A DNA stretch of 64,000 nt from Rossellomorea vietnamensis (GTDB lineage: Bacteria; Bacillota; Bacilli; Bacillales; Bacillaceae_B): NCBI RefSeq assembly GCF_001305855.1, contig NZ_LIXZ01000010.1, forward strand, positions 1 to 64,000, in the 5' to 3' direction. This document shows positions 45,793 to 54,154 of the stretch, piece by piece (the stretch's first letter is position 1; every line of letters starts with the position of its first letter). The notes below the pieces were generated by a model. The model did no database searches. It had not been told where the DNA came from and worked only from the letters and a program-made list of their open reading frames with translations. Position numbers and translations under genes: made by a program.

Positions 45793-47319
45793 ATGGAGAA
45801 GCGTGCACAGTTTGGTACACGGGCTGGATTTATTCTGGCAGCTGTCGGTTCAGCAATCGGATTGGGGAACATTTGGCGTTTTCCGGCAGTAGCGTATGAA
45901 AATGGTGGGGGAGCCTTCTTTATTCCTTATTTATTCGCTCTTCTAACAGCAGGTATTCCATTATTAGTACTTGAATTTACAATTGGTCATAAGTATCGTG
46001 GTTCAGCACCGCTGTCTTATTTCCGTCTTAATAAGAAAACAGAATGGCTTGGCTGGTGGCAGGTATTGATTGCCTTCGTCATTTCCACCTATTATGCCGT
46101 CATTATCGCATGGGCGATGTCGTACAGTGTATTTTCTTTCAATTTAGGATGGGGGAAAGATACGGAATCATTCCTTTTCAGTGATTATTTAAAGCTTTCA
46201 GTCGACGCAGGCCAGACGGGAAGCGTGGTCCCTGGGGTATTCATCCCGCTTGTCATCGTATGGGCCGTTACACTAGGTATTCTTTTCAAAGGTGTAAAGA
46301 AAGGAATCGAAGTAGCGAATAAAATCTTTATTCCAGCACTTGTTATCTTATTCTTAATTATTGTTGTTCGCGCTTTAACATTACCTGGAGCGATGGATGG
46401 TCTGGATGCGTTCTTCAAACCGGACTTCAGTAAAATTGCCGATCCGGGCGTGTGGGTGGCGGCATATGGACAGATTTTCTTCAGCTTATCCATTGCCTTT
46501 GCCATCATGATTACGTATTCAAGTTATTTGCCAAAGAAATCGGACATTACGAACAATGCGTTCATTACAGGGTTCAGTAACTCCGGATTTGAATTATTGG
46601 CAGGTATCGGGGTATTTGCGGCACTTGGTTTCATGGCACAATCACAAGGTGTGGCAGTGCAGGATGTAGTAAGTGGCGGTGTGGGTCTGGCGTTTGTTGT
46701 CTTCCCGCAGATCATTAACGAATTCCCGGCGTTCAATGAAGTCTTTGGTTTCCTATTCTTTGCTTCACTCGTCCTTGCCGGATTGTCATCATTAATTTCC
46801 ATCTCGGAAACATATGTGGCCGCTGTTTCTGAAAAGTTCGGGATTTCCCGTAACAAAGCCGTTCTATTCGGTGGCGGACTTTCAGCTCTTATCTCCATCC
46901 TTTTTGCCACACAGGGTGGACTGCTGTTCCTTGATGTAGCAGATTACTTTATTAACCAATTCGGAGTGGCATTCGTCGGATTAGTGGAAGTAGTCGTGAT
47001 CGCCTGGTTCCTTCGTAAATTGGGAGCATTCCAATCCCATGCGAATGGAATTTCGGATATCCAGCTTGGTGCCTGGTGGAAAGTATGCCTTGGCGTCATC
47101 ACGCCGATTGTCCTTGGGTGGATGATGTTCGGATTATTCAAAATGAATCTGTTAAAAGAATTTGATACGGAAACAGGAAACTACGAAGGGTATTCAGATG
47201 CCTTCATTCTCTATAGTGGATGGTTCGTTGCAGCCTTCGCCATCATTGTAGGGGTGGCCTTCGGATTTAAACGCTGGCACGCCAAGACAGAAGCCGATAG
47301 TTATAAGGAGGTAAGCTAA
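45793..47319 (+). CDS. Neurotransmitter:sodium symporter (NSS) family transporter, MetP-like large subunit
   Basis: A 508-aa protein with about twelve membrane segments in a LeuT-type fold. The first segment, GFILAAVGSAIGLGNIWRFPAVAYENGGGAFFIPY, has the sodium and substrate site, and SLSIAFAIMITYSSYL is the family's TM6-like segment. The small gene immediately after it is a MetS-type subunit, so this is likely the MetP-type large subunit of a methionine/alanine importer. A GGGGGG site precedes ATG and the two genes are 1 base apart. Confidence 0.88.
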   Translation: MEKRAQFGTRAGFILAAVGSAIGLGNIWRFPAVAYENGGGAFFIPYLFALLTAGIPLLVLEFTIGHKYRGSAPLSYFRLNKKTEWLGWWQVLIAFVISTYYAVIIAWAMSYSVFSFNLGWGKDTESFLFSDYLKLSVDAGQTGSVVPGVFIPLVIVWAVTLGILFKGVKKGIEVANKIFIPALVILFLIIVVRALTLPGAMDGLDAFFKPDFSKIADPGVWVAAYGQIFFSLSIAFAIMITYSSYLPKKSDITNNAFITGFSNSGFELLAGIGVFAALGFMAQSQGVAVQDVVSGGVGLAFVVFPQIINEFPAFNEVFGFLFFASLVLAGLSSLISISETYVAAVSEKFGISRNKAVLFGGGLSALISILFATQGGLLFLDVADYFINQFGVAFVGLVEVVVIAWFLRKLGAFQSHANGISDIQLGAWWKVCLGVITPIVLGWMMFGLFKMNLLKEFDTETGNYEGYSDAFILYSGWFVAAFAIIVGVAFGFKRWHAKTEADSYKEVS

Positions 47320-47320
47320 C

Positions 47321-47428
47321 ATGAGTGGTAGCGCGATTGCTATGATGGTTGTAGGAATGGTCATCATCTGGGGTGGATTAGCAGCTAGTATCATGAACGC
47401 TGTTTCCAAATCGAAAAAACAGGTATAA
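47321..47428 (+). CDS. metS: NSS transporter small subunit, MetS-like
   Basis: A 35-aa protein beginning MSGSAIAMMVVGMVIIWGGL, with one hydrophobic segment and a basic tail (SKSKKQV). It follows the NSS gene by one base and has a strong AAGGAGG site in the end of that gene. It matches the MetS-type small subunits that pair with NSS methionine/alanine importers; without it the large subunit is inactive in Corynebacterium. Confidence 0.88.
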   Translation: MSGSAIAMMVVGMVIIWGGLAASIMNAVSKSKKQV

Positions 47429-47431
47429 AGA

Positions 47432-47470
47432 AAAGAAGCAGACGATGGAATCTCCATTGTCTGCTTCTTT
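47432..47470. terminator. Bidirectional terminator
   Basis: AAAGAAGCAGAC and ATGGA pair with TCCAT and GTCTGCTTCTTT. It serves the NSS operon and, on the minus strand, overlaps the lytH stop. Confidence 0.92.
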
Positions 47471-48470
47471 AATGTTTCCTGCTTTTGATCCTGTCCTGGC
47501 GTTCCCACATTCTTAAGTGAGGGTAGGGATCGAAAGACCATTCCGTCAGACCATTATCCTTATACATTCCATAATGCAAATGAGGAGGGAATTTCCCTGA
47601 CGTCCCCGGAGGTCCGTATCCTGAGCTTCCGACACCGCCGATCACCATTCCCGGTTCCACCACTTGTCCGACTTGAAGACCTTTGGAAAAACCGCTCAAA
47701 TGGGCATAGTAGTGATACGTATTATTAATGTCACGTATTCCGATGCGCCAGCCTCCATAACGATTCCAGCCTTTCATTTCAATGATTCCGTATGAGGTAG
47801 CCCTGACAGGAACCCCATAATCAGCGAATAGGTCCGTCCCTTCATGGATCCGTCTTCCACCCCATCCACGGGCATCTCCCCAGGTGTTTCGGTAACTATA
47901 GTTGAATCGCAGGGGGAGTGGAAATGCTTTTTGATTGAGATGAATCGTTCCGTACTGTTTATATATTTTGGCGTTTCCCATAATGATACTGACGGTTTTA
48001 TCCCGTTTATAATAATCCCAGAGGGCAAGCTTGAAGTTGTCGTGATCAATGCCGTAACGGAGTATAAAGTCGGTTAACGCGGCGAGGATATCTTCATCAC
48101 TTTTCAGGCTTGCTTTCCCGTCAAAATCCCCATCCCGACCGATTCCATTGAAAAGAGCGATCGTTTCAGGATTGTCATCTTCGAGGTGGGGGTTCAGTGG
48201 ACCGACCCACTTTTCAGGCTCCATATAAATCGAGATGAAAGAGGATGGTTTATCCCTATCTTTACGGGCAAACCGAAGACTCCGTTCATACTGATCAATG
48301 GCAGCAAGGTAGTACCAGGGGATATGGGTCAAGGCCTCGCTCTTTTGAAATAGTTCCATACGCTTCGTGTGTATCTGTTCGTCTGTAAGCTGTTCCGCTG
48401 CAAAGCTTTGACTTGGACTGATCGTTAAGAAGAATACGATGCAGAAGATCAATCGTTTGTACAAAATCAT
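47469..48470 (-). CDS. lytH: Peptidoglycan endopeptidase LytH (M23 family)
   Basis: A 333-aa protein: signal peptide at residues 1-25 (hydrophobic IFCIVFFLTISPSQSFA), an alpha-helical middle, and a C-terminal M23 metallopeptidase with H-E-G-T-D-L-F near residue 215 and H-L-H-Y near residue 300, the Zn ligands. B. subtilis LytH is a sporulation endopeptidase that trims stem peptides of spore cortex peptidoglycan to single L-Ala. It is next to lipA as in B. subtilis and read divergently from it. Confidence 0.92.
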   Translation of the reverse strand: MILYKRLIFCIVFFLTISPSQSFAAEQLTDEQIHTKRMELFQKSEALTHIPWYYLAAIDQYERSLRFARKDRDKPSSFISIYMEPEKWVGPLNPHLEDDNPETIALFNGIGRDGDFDGKASLKSDEDILAALTDFILRYGIDHDNFKLALWDYYKRDKTVSIIMGNAKIYKQYGTIHLNQKAFPLPLRFNYSYRNTWGDARGWGGRRIHEGTDLFADYGVPVRATSYGIIEMKGWNRYGGWRIGIRDINNTYHYYAHLSGFSKGLQVGQVVEPGMVIGGVGSSGYGPPGTSGKFPPHLHYGMYKDNGLTEWSFDPYPHLRMWERQDRIKSRKH

Positions 48471-48689
48471 CCCTCCATTTTTAGGGGCCTATTAGTAGTT
48501 TGTATCGTTCACCGGGAATCATAATCATCAATAAATGGTAATAGGGCATCACATGCTTGTTTTCACTTTTTTAGTATGATAAAGTGACAAAAGAAGTATA
48601 TTGATGATGGCTTTTTTTACATAGGATGAACGAGACAACGTTTCACTCTTTGCCTAAGTCAGAATTATTTAGGATTGGAGATGAGGGGT

Positions 48690-49607
48690 ATGAGTAAGAA
48701 AGATGAACACATTCGTAAACCGGATTGGCTTAAGATTAAGCTGAATACGAACGATAATTATATGGGTCTGAAAAAAATGATGAGGGAAAACAATCTTCAT
48801 ACAGTGTGTGAAGAGGCCCGTTGTCCCAATATTCATGAATGCTGGGGAACAAGACGTACGGCTACGTTCATGATCCTTGGTGACATTTGTACACGTGCCT
48901 GCCGTTTCTGTGCCGTTAAAACAGGTCTTCCGACTGAATTGGACTTGAAAGAGCCGGAACGCGTGGCGGATTCCGTACAACTGATGAACTTAAAGCATGT
49001 CGTTATTACTGCAGTTGCCCGTGATGATCTGAAAGACGGGGGTTCACAAGTCTTTGCTGAAACCGTCCGTGCCATCCGTCGTAAGAGTCCTTTCACTTCC
49101 ATCGAAGTGCTGCCTTCTGATATGGGTGGGGTATTCGATAATATCAAGACTTTGATGGATGCAAAACCGGACATCATGAATTACAATGTTGAAACGGTCC
49201 GCCGTCTGACTCCGAGAGTTCGTGCCCGTGCGACGTACGATCGTACATTGGAATTCCTGCGCCGTGCGAAAGAATTGAATCCGGAGATCCCTACGAAATC
49301 GAGCATTATGGTCGGTCTCGGGGAAACAAAAGAAGAAATTCTTGAAACAATGGATGATCTACGTGCCAATCATGTGGACATCGTGACATTAGGTCAATAC
49401 CTGCAACCATCGAAGAAGCATTTGAAGGTTCAAAAATATTATCATCCTGATGAATTTGCCGAACTTCGTGAAGCAGCGATGGAAAAAGGCTTCAGCCACT
49501 GTGAAGCCGGCCCTCTCGTTCGCTCTTCCTATCATGCCGATGAGCAGGTAAACGCAGCAGCGAAAGCCAAACAAGCTAAAGGTGAGCAGGAAGTACAGAA
49601 CGCATAA
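48690..49607 (+). CDS. lipA: Lipoyl synthase LipA
   Basis: ATG 48690 is chosen by spacing from GGAG at 48677 and by family length (305 aa). Both cluster motifs are present: [12 protein letters not shown] near residue 41 for the auxiliary [4Fe-4S], and CTRACRFC (C-x3-C-x2-C) near residue 70 for the radical-SAM cluster. It inserts sulfur at C6 and C8 of protein-bound octanoate; in Bacillus GcvH, encoded at 26 kb, is the first carrier. Confidence 0.96.
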   Translation: MSKKDEHIRKPDWLKIKLNTNDNYMGLKKMMRENNLHTVCEEARCPNIHECWGTRRTATFMILGDICTRACRFCAVKTGLPTELDLKEPERVADSVQLMNLKHVVITAVARDDLKDGGSQVFAETVRAIRRKSPFTSIEVLPSDMGGVFDNIKTLMDAKPDIMNYNVETVRRLTPRVRARATYDRTLEFLRRAKELNPEIPTKSSIMVGLGETKEEILETMDDLRANHVDIVTLGQYLQPSKKHLKVQKYYHPDEFAELREAAMEKGFSHCEAGPLVRSSYHADEQVNAAAKAKQAKGEQEVQNA

Positions 49608-49619
49608 TTTTAGAAATAC

Positions 49620-49665
49620 AAAAGGACTGACCTGAAGGAGAAGCTCTCTGACAGTCAGTCCTTTT
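49620..49665 (+). terminator. Terminator after lipA
   Basis: AAAAGGACTGAC / GTCAGTCCTTTT with a long loop, then TTGG. Confidence 0.7.
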
Positions 49666-49672
49666 GGTTATT

Positions 49673-49794
49673 GAGACGTCTAGCTCCGGCAAAGGCTCGA
49701 GGTCATAAGTCAAATCAACCAAAAAGGCAAAGAGCGCCTTTCCGGTTGATTCGTCTTATGCTTGTCGGGTCTGAACGAGCCGCCTCCGTTTTTC
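49673..49794. repeat. Tandem hairpin repeat, copy 1 (122 bp)
   Basis: Runs from GAGACGTCTAGCTCCGG to CGAGCCGCCTCCGTTTTTC. It is slightly shorter than copies 2 and 3, with a deletion near the first 25 bases. Each copy contains an internal hairpin, CATAAG...AATCAACC...AAAGGC / GCCTTT...GGTTGATT...CTTATG. Confidence 0.95.
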
Positions 49795-49920
49795 GAGATG
49801 TCTAGCTCCGGCGGCTAGCCCCTCGAGGTCATAAGTCAAATCAACCAAAAAGGCAAAGAGCGCCTTTCCGGTTGATTCGTCTTATGCTTGTCGGGTCTGA
49901 ACGAGCCGCCTCCGCTTTTC
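49795..49920. repeat. Tandem hairpin repeat, copy 2 (126 bp)
   Basis: Begins GAGATGTCTAGCTCCGGCGG and ends GCCTCCGCTTTTC. It is identical to copy 3 apart from one base in the first 20. Confidence 0.95.
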
Positions 49921-50046
49921 GAGATGTCTAGCTCCGGTGGCTAGCCCCTCGAGGTCATAAGTCAAATCAACCAAAAAGGCAAAGAGCGCCTTTCCGGTTG
50001 ATTCGTCTTATGCTTGTCGGGTCTGAACGAGCCGCCTCCGCTTTTC
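49921..50046. repeat. Tandem hairpin repeat, copy 3 (126 bp)
   Basis: Begins GAGATGTCTAGCTCCGGTGG; its last base lies one base before the yutC stop codon, so it forms the 3' flank of that minus-strand gene. Confidence 0.95.
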
Positions 50047-50047
50047 T

Positions 50048-50782
50048 TTAGTCCATCATGTTATTGGTATCTGTATAGTCATTCCGTTTCTGACGATCCA
50101 TATTGATTTTGTGGGTATCATCATCACGCATTTCGTACTGATCAGACGTCATTTCGCCGTTGGCGTTTTCACCTGAGTCGACATTTCTACCTTGTGGGGA
50201 GTCTTTGAGCATCAGGTTGATGGTATCGTCAATGGCTGTATTTACGTTCTTGCTGTCACTATCCATCTGTGCCAGGTTTTCAACGTTGCGCATCAATGCT
50301 TTGTCATCGGTCACATAGACATGGTACCAGCGCGGGATGACAGACATAGCCGTTTTCTTTACTTGATCGGCTACTTGAAAACGTCCGTCTTTATCCTTTT
50401 TATCGGTCACATAAGAGACGAGAACCTCTTCGTCCGTGACGAGGGTAGAGCAATCTTTCACGTCAGGAAGGGCTACACTCATTTTGCTGATGCTGTCGGC
50501 TACCTGCTCGCGATTGATACTGTACATATCCTTCGTGGAAATGTTTTGACCACCGGTAGGGCTCTTCTGCTGGCGGACATAACCAAAGTCTTCACCGCGG
50601 TGTGCCCCTTTTTTGGTCCAGCCATTTTCGTTATACAGGTCTTCCCTGTCACTTACATTAATGGTATTCCCATTGTCGTGGAACATTTCCTCGTTGCCTT
50701 TGTCGATGCCATTACAGGCTGTCCCGATTAATGTGATGCCGAGGACTGTTGTACCTAAAAGTAATTTATTCAACTTAAACAC
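50048..50782 (-). CDS. yutC: YhcN/YlaJ-family sporulation lipoprotein YutC
   Basis: A 244-aa lipoprotein with N-terminal signal ending at LIGTAC (Cys near 23), then an acidic Asn-rich stretch, and the YhcN/YlaJ domain (KDMYSINREQVADSISKM, VTDEEVLVSYVT, VIPRWYHVYVTDD). Such proteins are found in the spore inner membrane or germination apparatus; the role is not established. It has a long Asp/Asn-rich tail. It is next to lipA as in B. subtilis. Confidence 0.87.
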   Translation of the reverse strand: MFKLNKLLLGTTVLGITLIGTACNGIDKGNEEMFHDNGNTINVSDREDLYNENGWTKKGAHRGEDFGYVRQQKSPTGGQNISTKDMYSINREQVADSISKMSVALPDVKDCSTLVTDEEVLVSYVTDKKDKDGRFQVADQVKKTAMSVIPRWYHVYVTDDKALMRNVENLAQMDSDSKNVNTAIDDTINLMLKDSPQGRNVDSGENANGEMTSDQYEMRDDDTHKINMDRQKRNDYTDTNNMMD

Positions 50783-50885
50783 CCCCTATTTAGTAGGGTG
50801 ACCATATCTTATGGTAATTTTTCATAGTAATTAATGGACAATCCGTTATAATTTAAAATAAGGAAACGAAAGTGGGTGGACAGAG

Positions 50886-51161
50886 TTGATTTGTGTGCAG
50901 AACACGTGCTATGAAATCGTCGAGGAATTCAGGGACGGATTCAACGAGGATGCTTTCAAGGAAAGATACAGCGATATCTTAAGTAAATACGATTTTATCC
51001 TTGGTGACTGGGGATACGGACAGCTCCGATTGAAAGGATTCTTCGATGATCACAATCAAAAGGCTTCTTTCGACACAAAGGTGAGTACTCATAAGGATTA
51101 CTTATATGAATACTGTAATTTTGGATGCGCTTATTTTCTCGTGAAGAAAGTCAATAAATAA
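50886..51161 (+). CDS. yutD: YutD family protein
   Basis: A 91-aa protein beginning at TTG 50886 after GGTGG, with the YutD-family segment FKERYSDILSKYDFILGDWGYGQLRLKGF and a C-terminal YCNFGCAYFLVKK with two Cys. Function unknown. It is divergent from yutC, and a terminator follows at once. Confidence 0.85.
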   Translation: MICVQNTCYEIVEEFRDGFNEDAFKERYSDILSKYDFILGDWGYGQLRLKGFFDDHNQKASFDTKVSTHKDYLYEYCNFGCAYFLVKKVNK

Positions 51162-51167
51162 TGATGA

Positions 51168-51201
51168 AAAGGAACAAACGACGATGATCGTTTGTTCCTT
51201 T
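51168..51201. terminator. Bidirectional terminator
   Basis: AAAGGAACAAACG / CGTTTGTTCCTTT, a 13-bp stem with an 8-base loop between yutD and the convergent small gene. Confidence 0.92.
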
Positions 51202-51204
51202 CTT

Positions 51205-51513
51205 TTACTTGTTTTCAGTATATGGCGGTTCTTCATTCACATCCGGGTCGGCATGAACTGGATGTGATCCGGGTTCCTGACGAGGTATATCCTGGTGCAG
51301 GGATTTATTCTCGTAGTTGAAGGCACTATAATAGCGTTGTCCTTCTTCCCATGGTGTACTCTTGTTCTCAACAGGGCTATGCTTACCTCTCGGAGCTCCG
51401 TAAGGGCCTTCCGGAAGTGTTTCGGGAACGAGGAAATTACGGTAGGTTTCTACATTGGAGAAGTCACTGTATACTTCGTCTTCTTTGTCATAGGATTTCC
51501 GGTCTTTACTCAT
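51205..51513 (-). CDS. Unrecognised 102-aa hydrophilic protein
   Basis: ATG 51513 follows AGGTGGGAG and gives 102 residues. The product is hydrophilic, rich in Glu, Asp, Pro, Tyr and Ser, with no membrane segment or cysteine (starts MSKDRKSYDKEDEVYSDF; contains VPETLPEGPYGAPRGK; ends PPYTENK). Such composition suggests a mostly disordered, perhaps spore-associated protein, but I do not recognise the family. It lies between yutD and the DUF3055 gene. Confidence 0.7.
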   Translation of the reverse strand: MSKDRKSYDKEDEVYSDFSNVETYRNFLVPETLPEGPYGAPRGKHSPVENKSTPWEEGQRYYSAFNYENKSLHQDIPRQEPGSHPVHADPDVNEEPPYTENK

Positions 51514-51588
51514 TTTAACTCCCACCTTTCATACCATTAGTATGTGAGCGGGAGGCGTAGTTCATTCTCTCGGCGGAACCATTTTGGA

Positions 51589-51858
51589 TCAGAGGATGAT
51601 TTCCCCTAAGAAGTCCCTTAATTCATCTGCTTCTTCCAAGGTTAATTTAAATACACTCTCAACATAGCCGGGTTCATCAAGGTCATCCCTTCCCATGATG
51701 GCAAATCGACTGCCCTGAAGGTCCAGAACCAATGATTTTCCGTAATAGCGTTCCGTTTGGGTAATCGCCAGGTCATACCGCTGATTTTCCCCCATGAAAC
51801 TCACGAATCGCGTTCGTGTATTTTCTGTATCGTCATATAAATAAAAACGTTCACTCAT
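51589..51858 (-). CDS. DUF3055 family protein
   Basis: From ATG 51858, six bases after GGAGGGC, an 89-aa protein with the DUF3055 pattern YLYDDTENTRTRFVSFMG, ITQTERYYGKSLVLDLQGSR and EEADELRDFLGEIIL. Function is not known. A GTG immediately upstream is less likely. The gene is divergent from yutE. Confidence 0.78.
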   Translation of the reverse strand: MSERFYLYDDTENTRTRFVSFMGENQRYDLAITQTERYYGKSLVLDLQGSRFAIMGRDDLDEPGYVESVFKLTLEEADELRDFLGEIIL

Positions 51859-51993
51859 CACGATGCCCTCCTCTTTTTCTGCTTATTTCATCATATCAGA
51901 CTGAGACGGGAATTGCAGGATGTACCTGTATGGGTCTGGTGAAATTATGTTAAAATAAGGTGTCACGTATTGTTTAAGAGAGAGGTGAGCATC

Positions 51994-52431
51994 ATGTATT
52001 TCGTAGACAGGGAAAAGATTGAAGAAATATTGACCTATATGGATGAGCAGCTAAACCTATTCAGTCGTCAAGAACAGTGGAATGCTACACTGGAAAAGCT
52101 GGCGCTTGAAAGGGTTGCCCACGTCATCATTGAATCCATCCTGGACGTAGGGAACAGCATGATTGATGGATTCATCATGAGGGACCCCGGGAGCTATGAG
52201 GATATCATTGATATTCTTTTGGATGAAAAAGTGATCACAGACAAGATGAGCGAAGATCTTAAACGCCTCGTCGAACAGCGTAAACCACTTGTCCAGGCAT
52301 ATACAACCGTTGATCACAGGCAATTACATACCATCCTGAAAGAAGTGTTCCAAACACTGAGCCAATTCCCGCAACAGGTCCGGAACTACCTTGAAAATGA
52401 ACTGGGCCCCGTATCGGCATTTAAAAACTAA
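51994..52431 (+). CDS. yutE: YutE, DUF86/HepT-like protein with altered active site
   Basis: ATG 51994 follows GAGAGGTGAG, giving 145 aa. It is an all-helical DUF86 (HepT-like) protein with LALERVAHVIIESILDVGNSM. The HepT motif R-x4-H-x-Y appears as R96-K-P-L-V-Q101-A-Y103, so the His is replaced by Gln. No MntA-type nucleotidyltransferase partner is adjacent. HepT toxins need that site, so this may be a non-toxic paralogue. It is upstream of yutF. Confidence 0.82.
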   Translation: MYFVDREKIEEILTYMDEQLNLFSRQEQWNATLEKLALERVAHVIIESILDVGNSMIDGFIMRDPGSYEDIIDILLDEKVITDKMSEDLKRLVEQRKPLVQAYTTVDHRQLHTILKEVFQTLSQFPQQVRNYLENELGPVSAFKN

Positions 52432-52439
52432 CCGTATTT

Positions 52440-52471
52440 GACAGCGCTTTCCTTAATGAGGATGCGCTGTC
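52440..52471 (+). terminator. Terminator after yutE
   Basis: GACAGCGC / GCGCTGTC with a 16-base loop and TTATTTT tail. Confidence 0.75.
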
Positions 52472-52554
52472 TTATTTTCTTTAGAGAGTACAACTTCACA
52501 GCGAAGCAATTTGAAATTTTCGGACATACTAACTACATTATATGGAGGTAGATG

Positions 52555-53319
52555 ATGAAAGAATATAAAGGCTATTTAATTGACCTGGATGGAACGATGT
52601 ATAAAGGGAAGGAGAAGATCGAAGAAGCGGGGGATTTCGTGAAGCGGCTGCAGGATAAGGGCTTACCTTATCTGTTCGTAACGAATAACTCTTCAAGAAG
52701 ACCGGAACAGGTGGCGGAAAAATTGCGTTCCTTTGATATACCCGCAACAAAGGAACAGGTATTTACGACATCCATGGCGACGGCACAGTATTTGGCAAAA
52801 GAAAAGCCTGAAGGTACGGCCTATGTCATCGGTGAGGAAGGAATACGCTCAGCACTTGAAGAGAATGGCATTACGCTGCAGGACGATAAACCGGATTTTG
52901 TTGTAGTGGGGATTGACCGGGAGATTAATTATGAGAAATTAGCCCTTGCCTGCCTGGGGGTGAGAAACGGGGCAACGTTTATTTCAACAAATGGAGATAT
53001 CGCGATTCCGACTGAAAGGGGATTGCTTCCGGGAAATGGTTCCCTGACTTCTGTCGTGACTGTCTCCACCCAGACCGAACCGATCTTTATCGGAAAGCCG
53101 GAGTCCATAATCATGGAACAGGCATTGTCTGTGTTGGGAGTCCCGAAGGAAGACACTCTGATGGTAGGGGATAACTATGATACAGATATCCTGGCGGGAA
53201 TAAATGCAGGACTGCATACGCTGCTTGTTCATACAGGGGTTACAACAAAAGAGGCGTTGATTCAAAAGCGCATTCAACCAACCTATACAATCGAAACATT
53301 GGATCAATGGGATATATAA
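52555..53319 (+). CDS. yutF: HAD-IIA family phosphatase YutF
   Basis: ATG 52555 is five bases from TGGAGGT; the ATG at 52552 is too close. The 254-aa protein is a HAD-IIA (NagD-type) phosphatase: nucleophile motif GYLIDLDGTMYKG near residue 7, motif II FVTNNSSRR, IGKPE, and motif IV LMVGDNYDTDILAGINAG. It dephosphorylates small sugar phosphates or nucleotides; the natural substrate is not fixed. It resembles B. subtilis YutF. Confidence 0.92.
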   Translation: MKEYKGYLIDLDGTMYKGKEKIEEAGDFVKRLQDKGLPYLFVTNNSSRRPEQVAEKLRSFDIPATKEQVFTTSMATAQYLAKEKPEGTAYVIGEEGIRSALEENGITLQDDKPDFVVVGIDREINYEKLALACLGVRNGATFISTNGDIAIPTERGLLPGNGSLTSVVTVSTQTEPIFIGKPESIIMEQALSVLGVPKEDTLMVGDNYDTDILAGINAGLHTLLVHTGVTTKEALIQKRIQPTYTIETLDQWDI

Positions 53320-53327
53320 TAAAAAAA

Positions 53328-53352
53328 GTGGAGGCTAAACTGCAGCCTCCAC
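53328..53352 (-). terminator. Hairpin with T run on the minus strand
   Basis: GTGGAGGCT / AGCCTCCAC with a 7-base loop. On the plus strand only ATCTTCC follows, but on the minus strand TTTTTTT follows, so it can end yutF transcripts weakly and leftward transcripts well. Confidence 0.75.
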
Positions 53353-53902
53353 ATCTTCCATGACCCTGCTGAGTACTCAAATAGAAGAAAATGTCTTTAA
53401 TTAGTAACATATTCATAATAGACAACACACGTTTGTATAAGTAAAATAGAACTAGTGTGAAAAGAAGTAAATAAAATACTATTTATTCTGGAGGGGTACT
53501 TTTGTAATGGGCCCTTTTGATAACAATACCTATGCCTCTATAGATATTGTTTTAAGAATAAGTAGTAGGAACGTACATTATACTCCTAATGAATGATGTG
53601 TTTTTTTTCCTCTAACTAACGATACTTTTTCCATGACGCATATTTGAGTACCCAGAAGGACCATGACGACAGAAAGTGAAATAGTGAAATTTTTTTAAGA
53701 AATTTTCGAAATTAAGTGTAAAGGTATTCTACTAGGGTAAACATCAAAGGTAGTAGGGGACTATTAGCATTGATACCTTTTCAATTTCTAACTATTCTTT
53801 ACGAATGCACACAACTTTAAGAATGAAAGTCACTGTTTCTTAGCTTGATTTTCGAAACATTCCACGTCATTTCTAAAGAATTTTTAAAAGGGTAGTGAGG
53901 TA
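53353..53902. other. A+T-rich spacer without a clear gene
   Basis: This 550-base stretch is richer in A+T than its neighbours. I see scattered short frames with no good product and no stable terminator. A GGAGGGG at 53491 is followed by an ATG, but the frame is too short to credit. The XRE promoter should lie in the right third; several TTAAGAAATTTTC-type repeats are present, but no promoter can be fixed. Confidence 0.5.
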
Positions 53903-54154
53903 ATGAGTATTACAGTTACAGGACTTGTCGGAAAGAAAATAAGGCACCATAGAAGAGCGAAAGAAATTACCATACAAGAATTAAGTCGAAAATGTGGATT
54001 AACGGTTAATTACATTTCGTTGATTGAAAAGGGAGAAGCGAACCCGTCCCTGAACAAACTATTTGCGATAGTGTGCTCGTTGGAGGTCCAATGGGAAGAC
54101 ATCATGCCGACTTGTGAGGAACACGCAGATCTCTACAATCACACGATTCTTTAA
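53903..54154 (+). CDS. XRE-family helix-turn-helix regulator
   Basis: An 83-aa protein: a short N-terminus, then an HTH_3/Cro-CI domain (VGKKIRHHRRAKEITIQELSRKCGLTVNYISLIEKGEANPSL), followed by a short tail with one Cys. The AATTTTTAAAAGGGTAGTGAGGT upstream supplies the ribosome site. It has no sensor domain. The sda gene converges on it and their stop codons overlap by 3-4 bases. The regulator's target is unknown; control of sporulation or of its own island is a guess. Confidence 0.85.
   Translation: MSITVTGLVGKKIRHHRRAKEITIQELSRKCGLTVNYISLIEKGEANPSLNKLFAIVCSLEVQWEDIMPTCEEHADLYNHTIL

Noticed and set aside
46524-46910. 128-codon minus-strand frame inside the NSS transporter
   Set aside because: Shadow frame; the plus-strand transporter has intact motifs throughout.
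50192-50731. 179-codon plus-strand frame inside yutC
   Set aside because: It is antisense to a lipoprotein gene with a clear signal peptide and family motifs; no ribosome site and no recognisable product.
53491-53600. Mini-gene after GGAGGGG in the A+T-rich spacer
   Set aside because: The frame is very short, with no recognisable product and no terminator.
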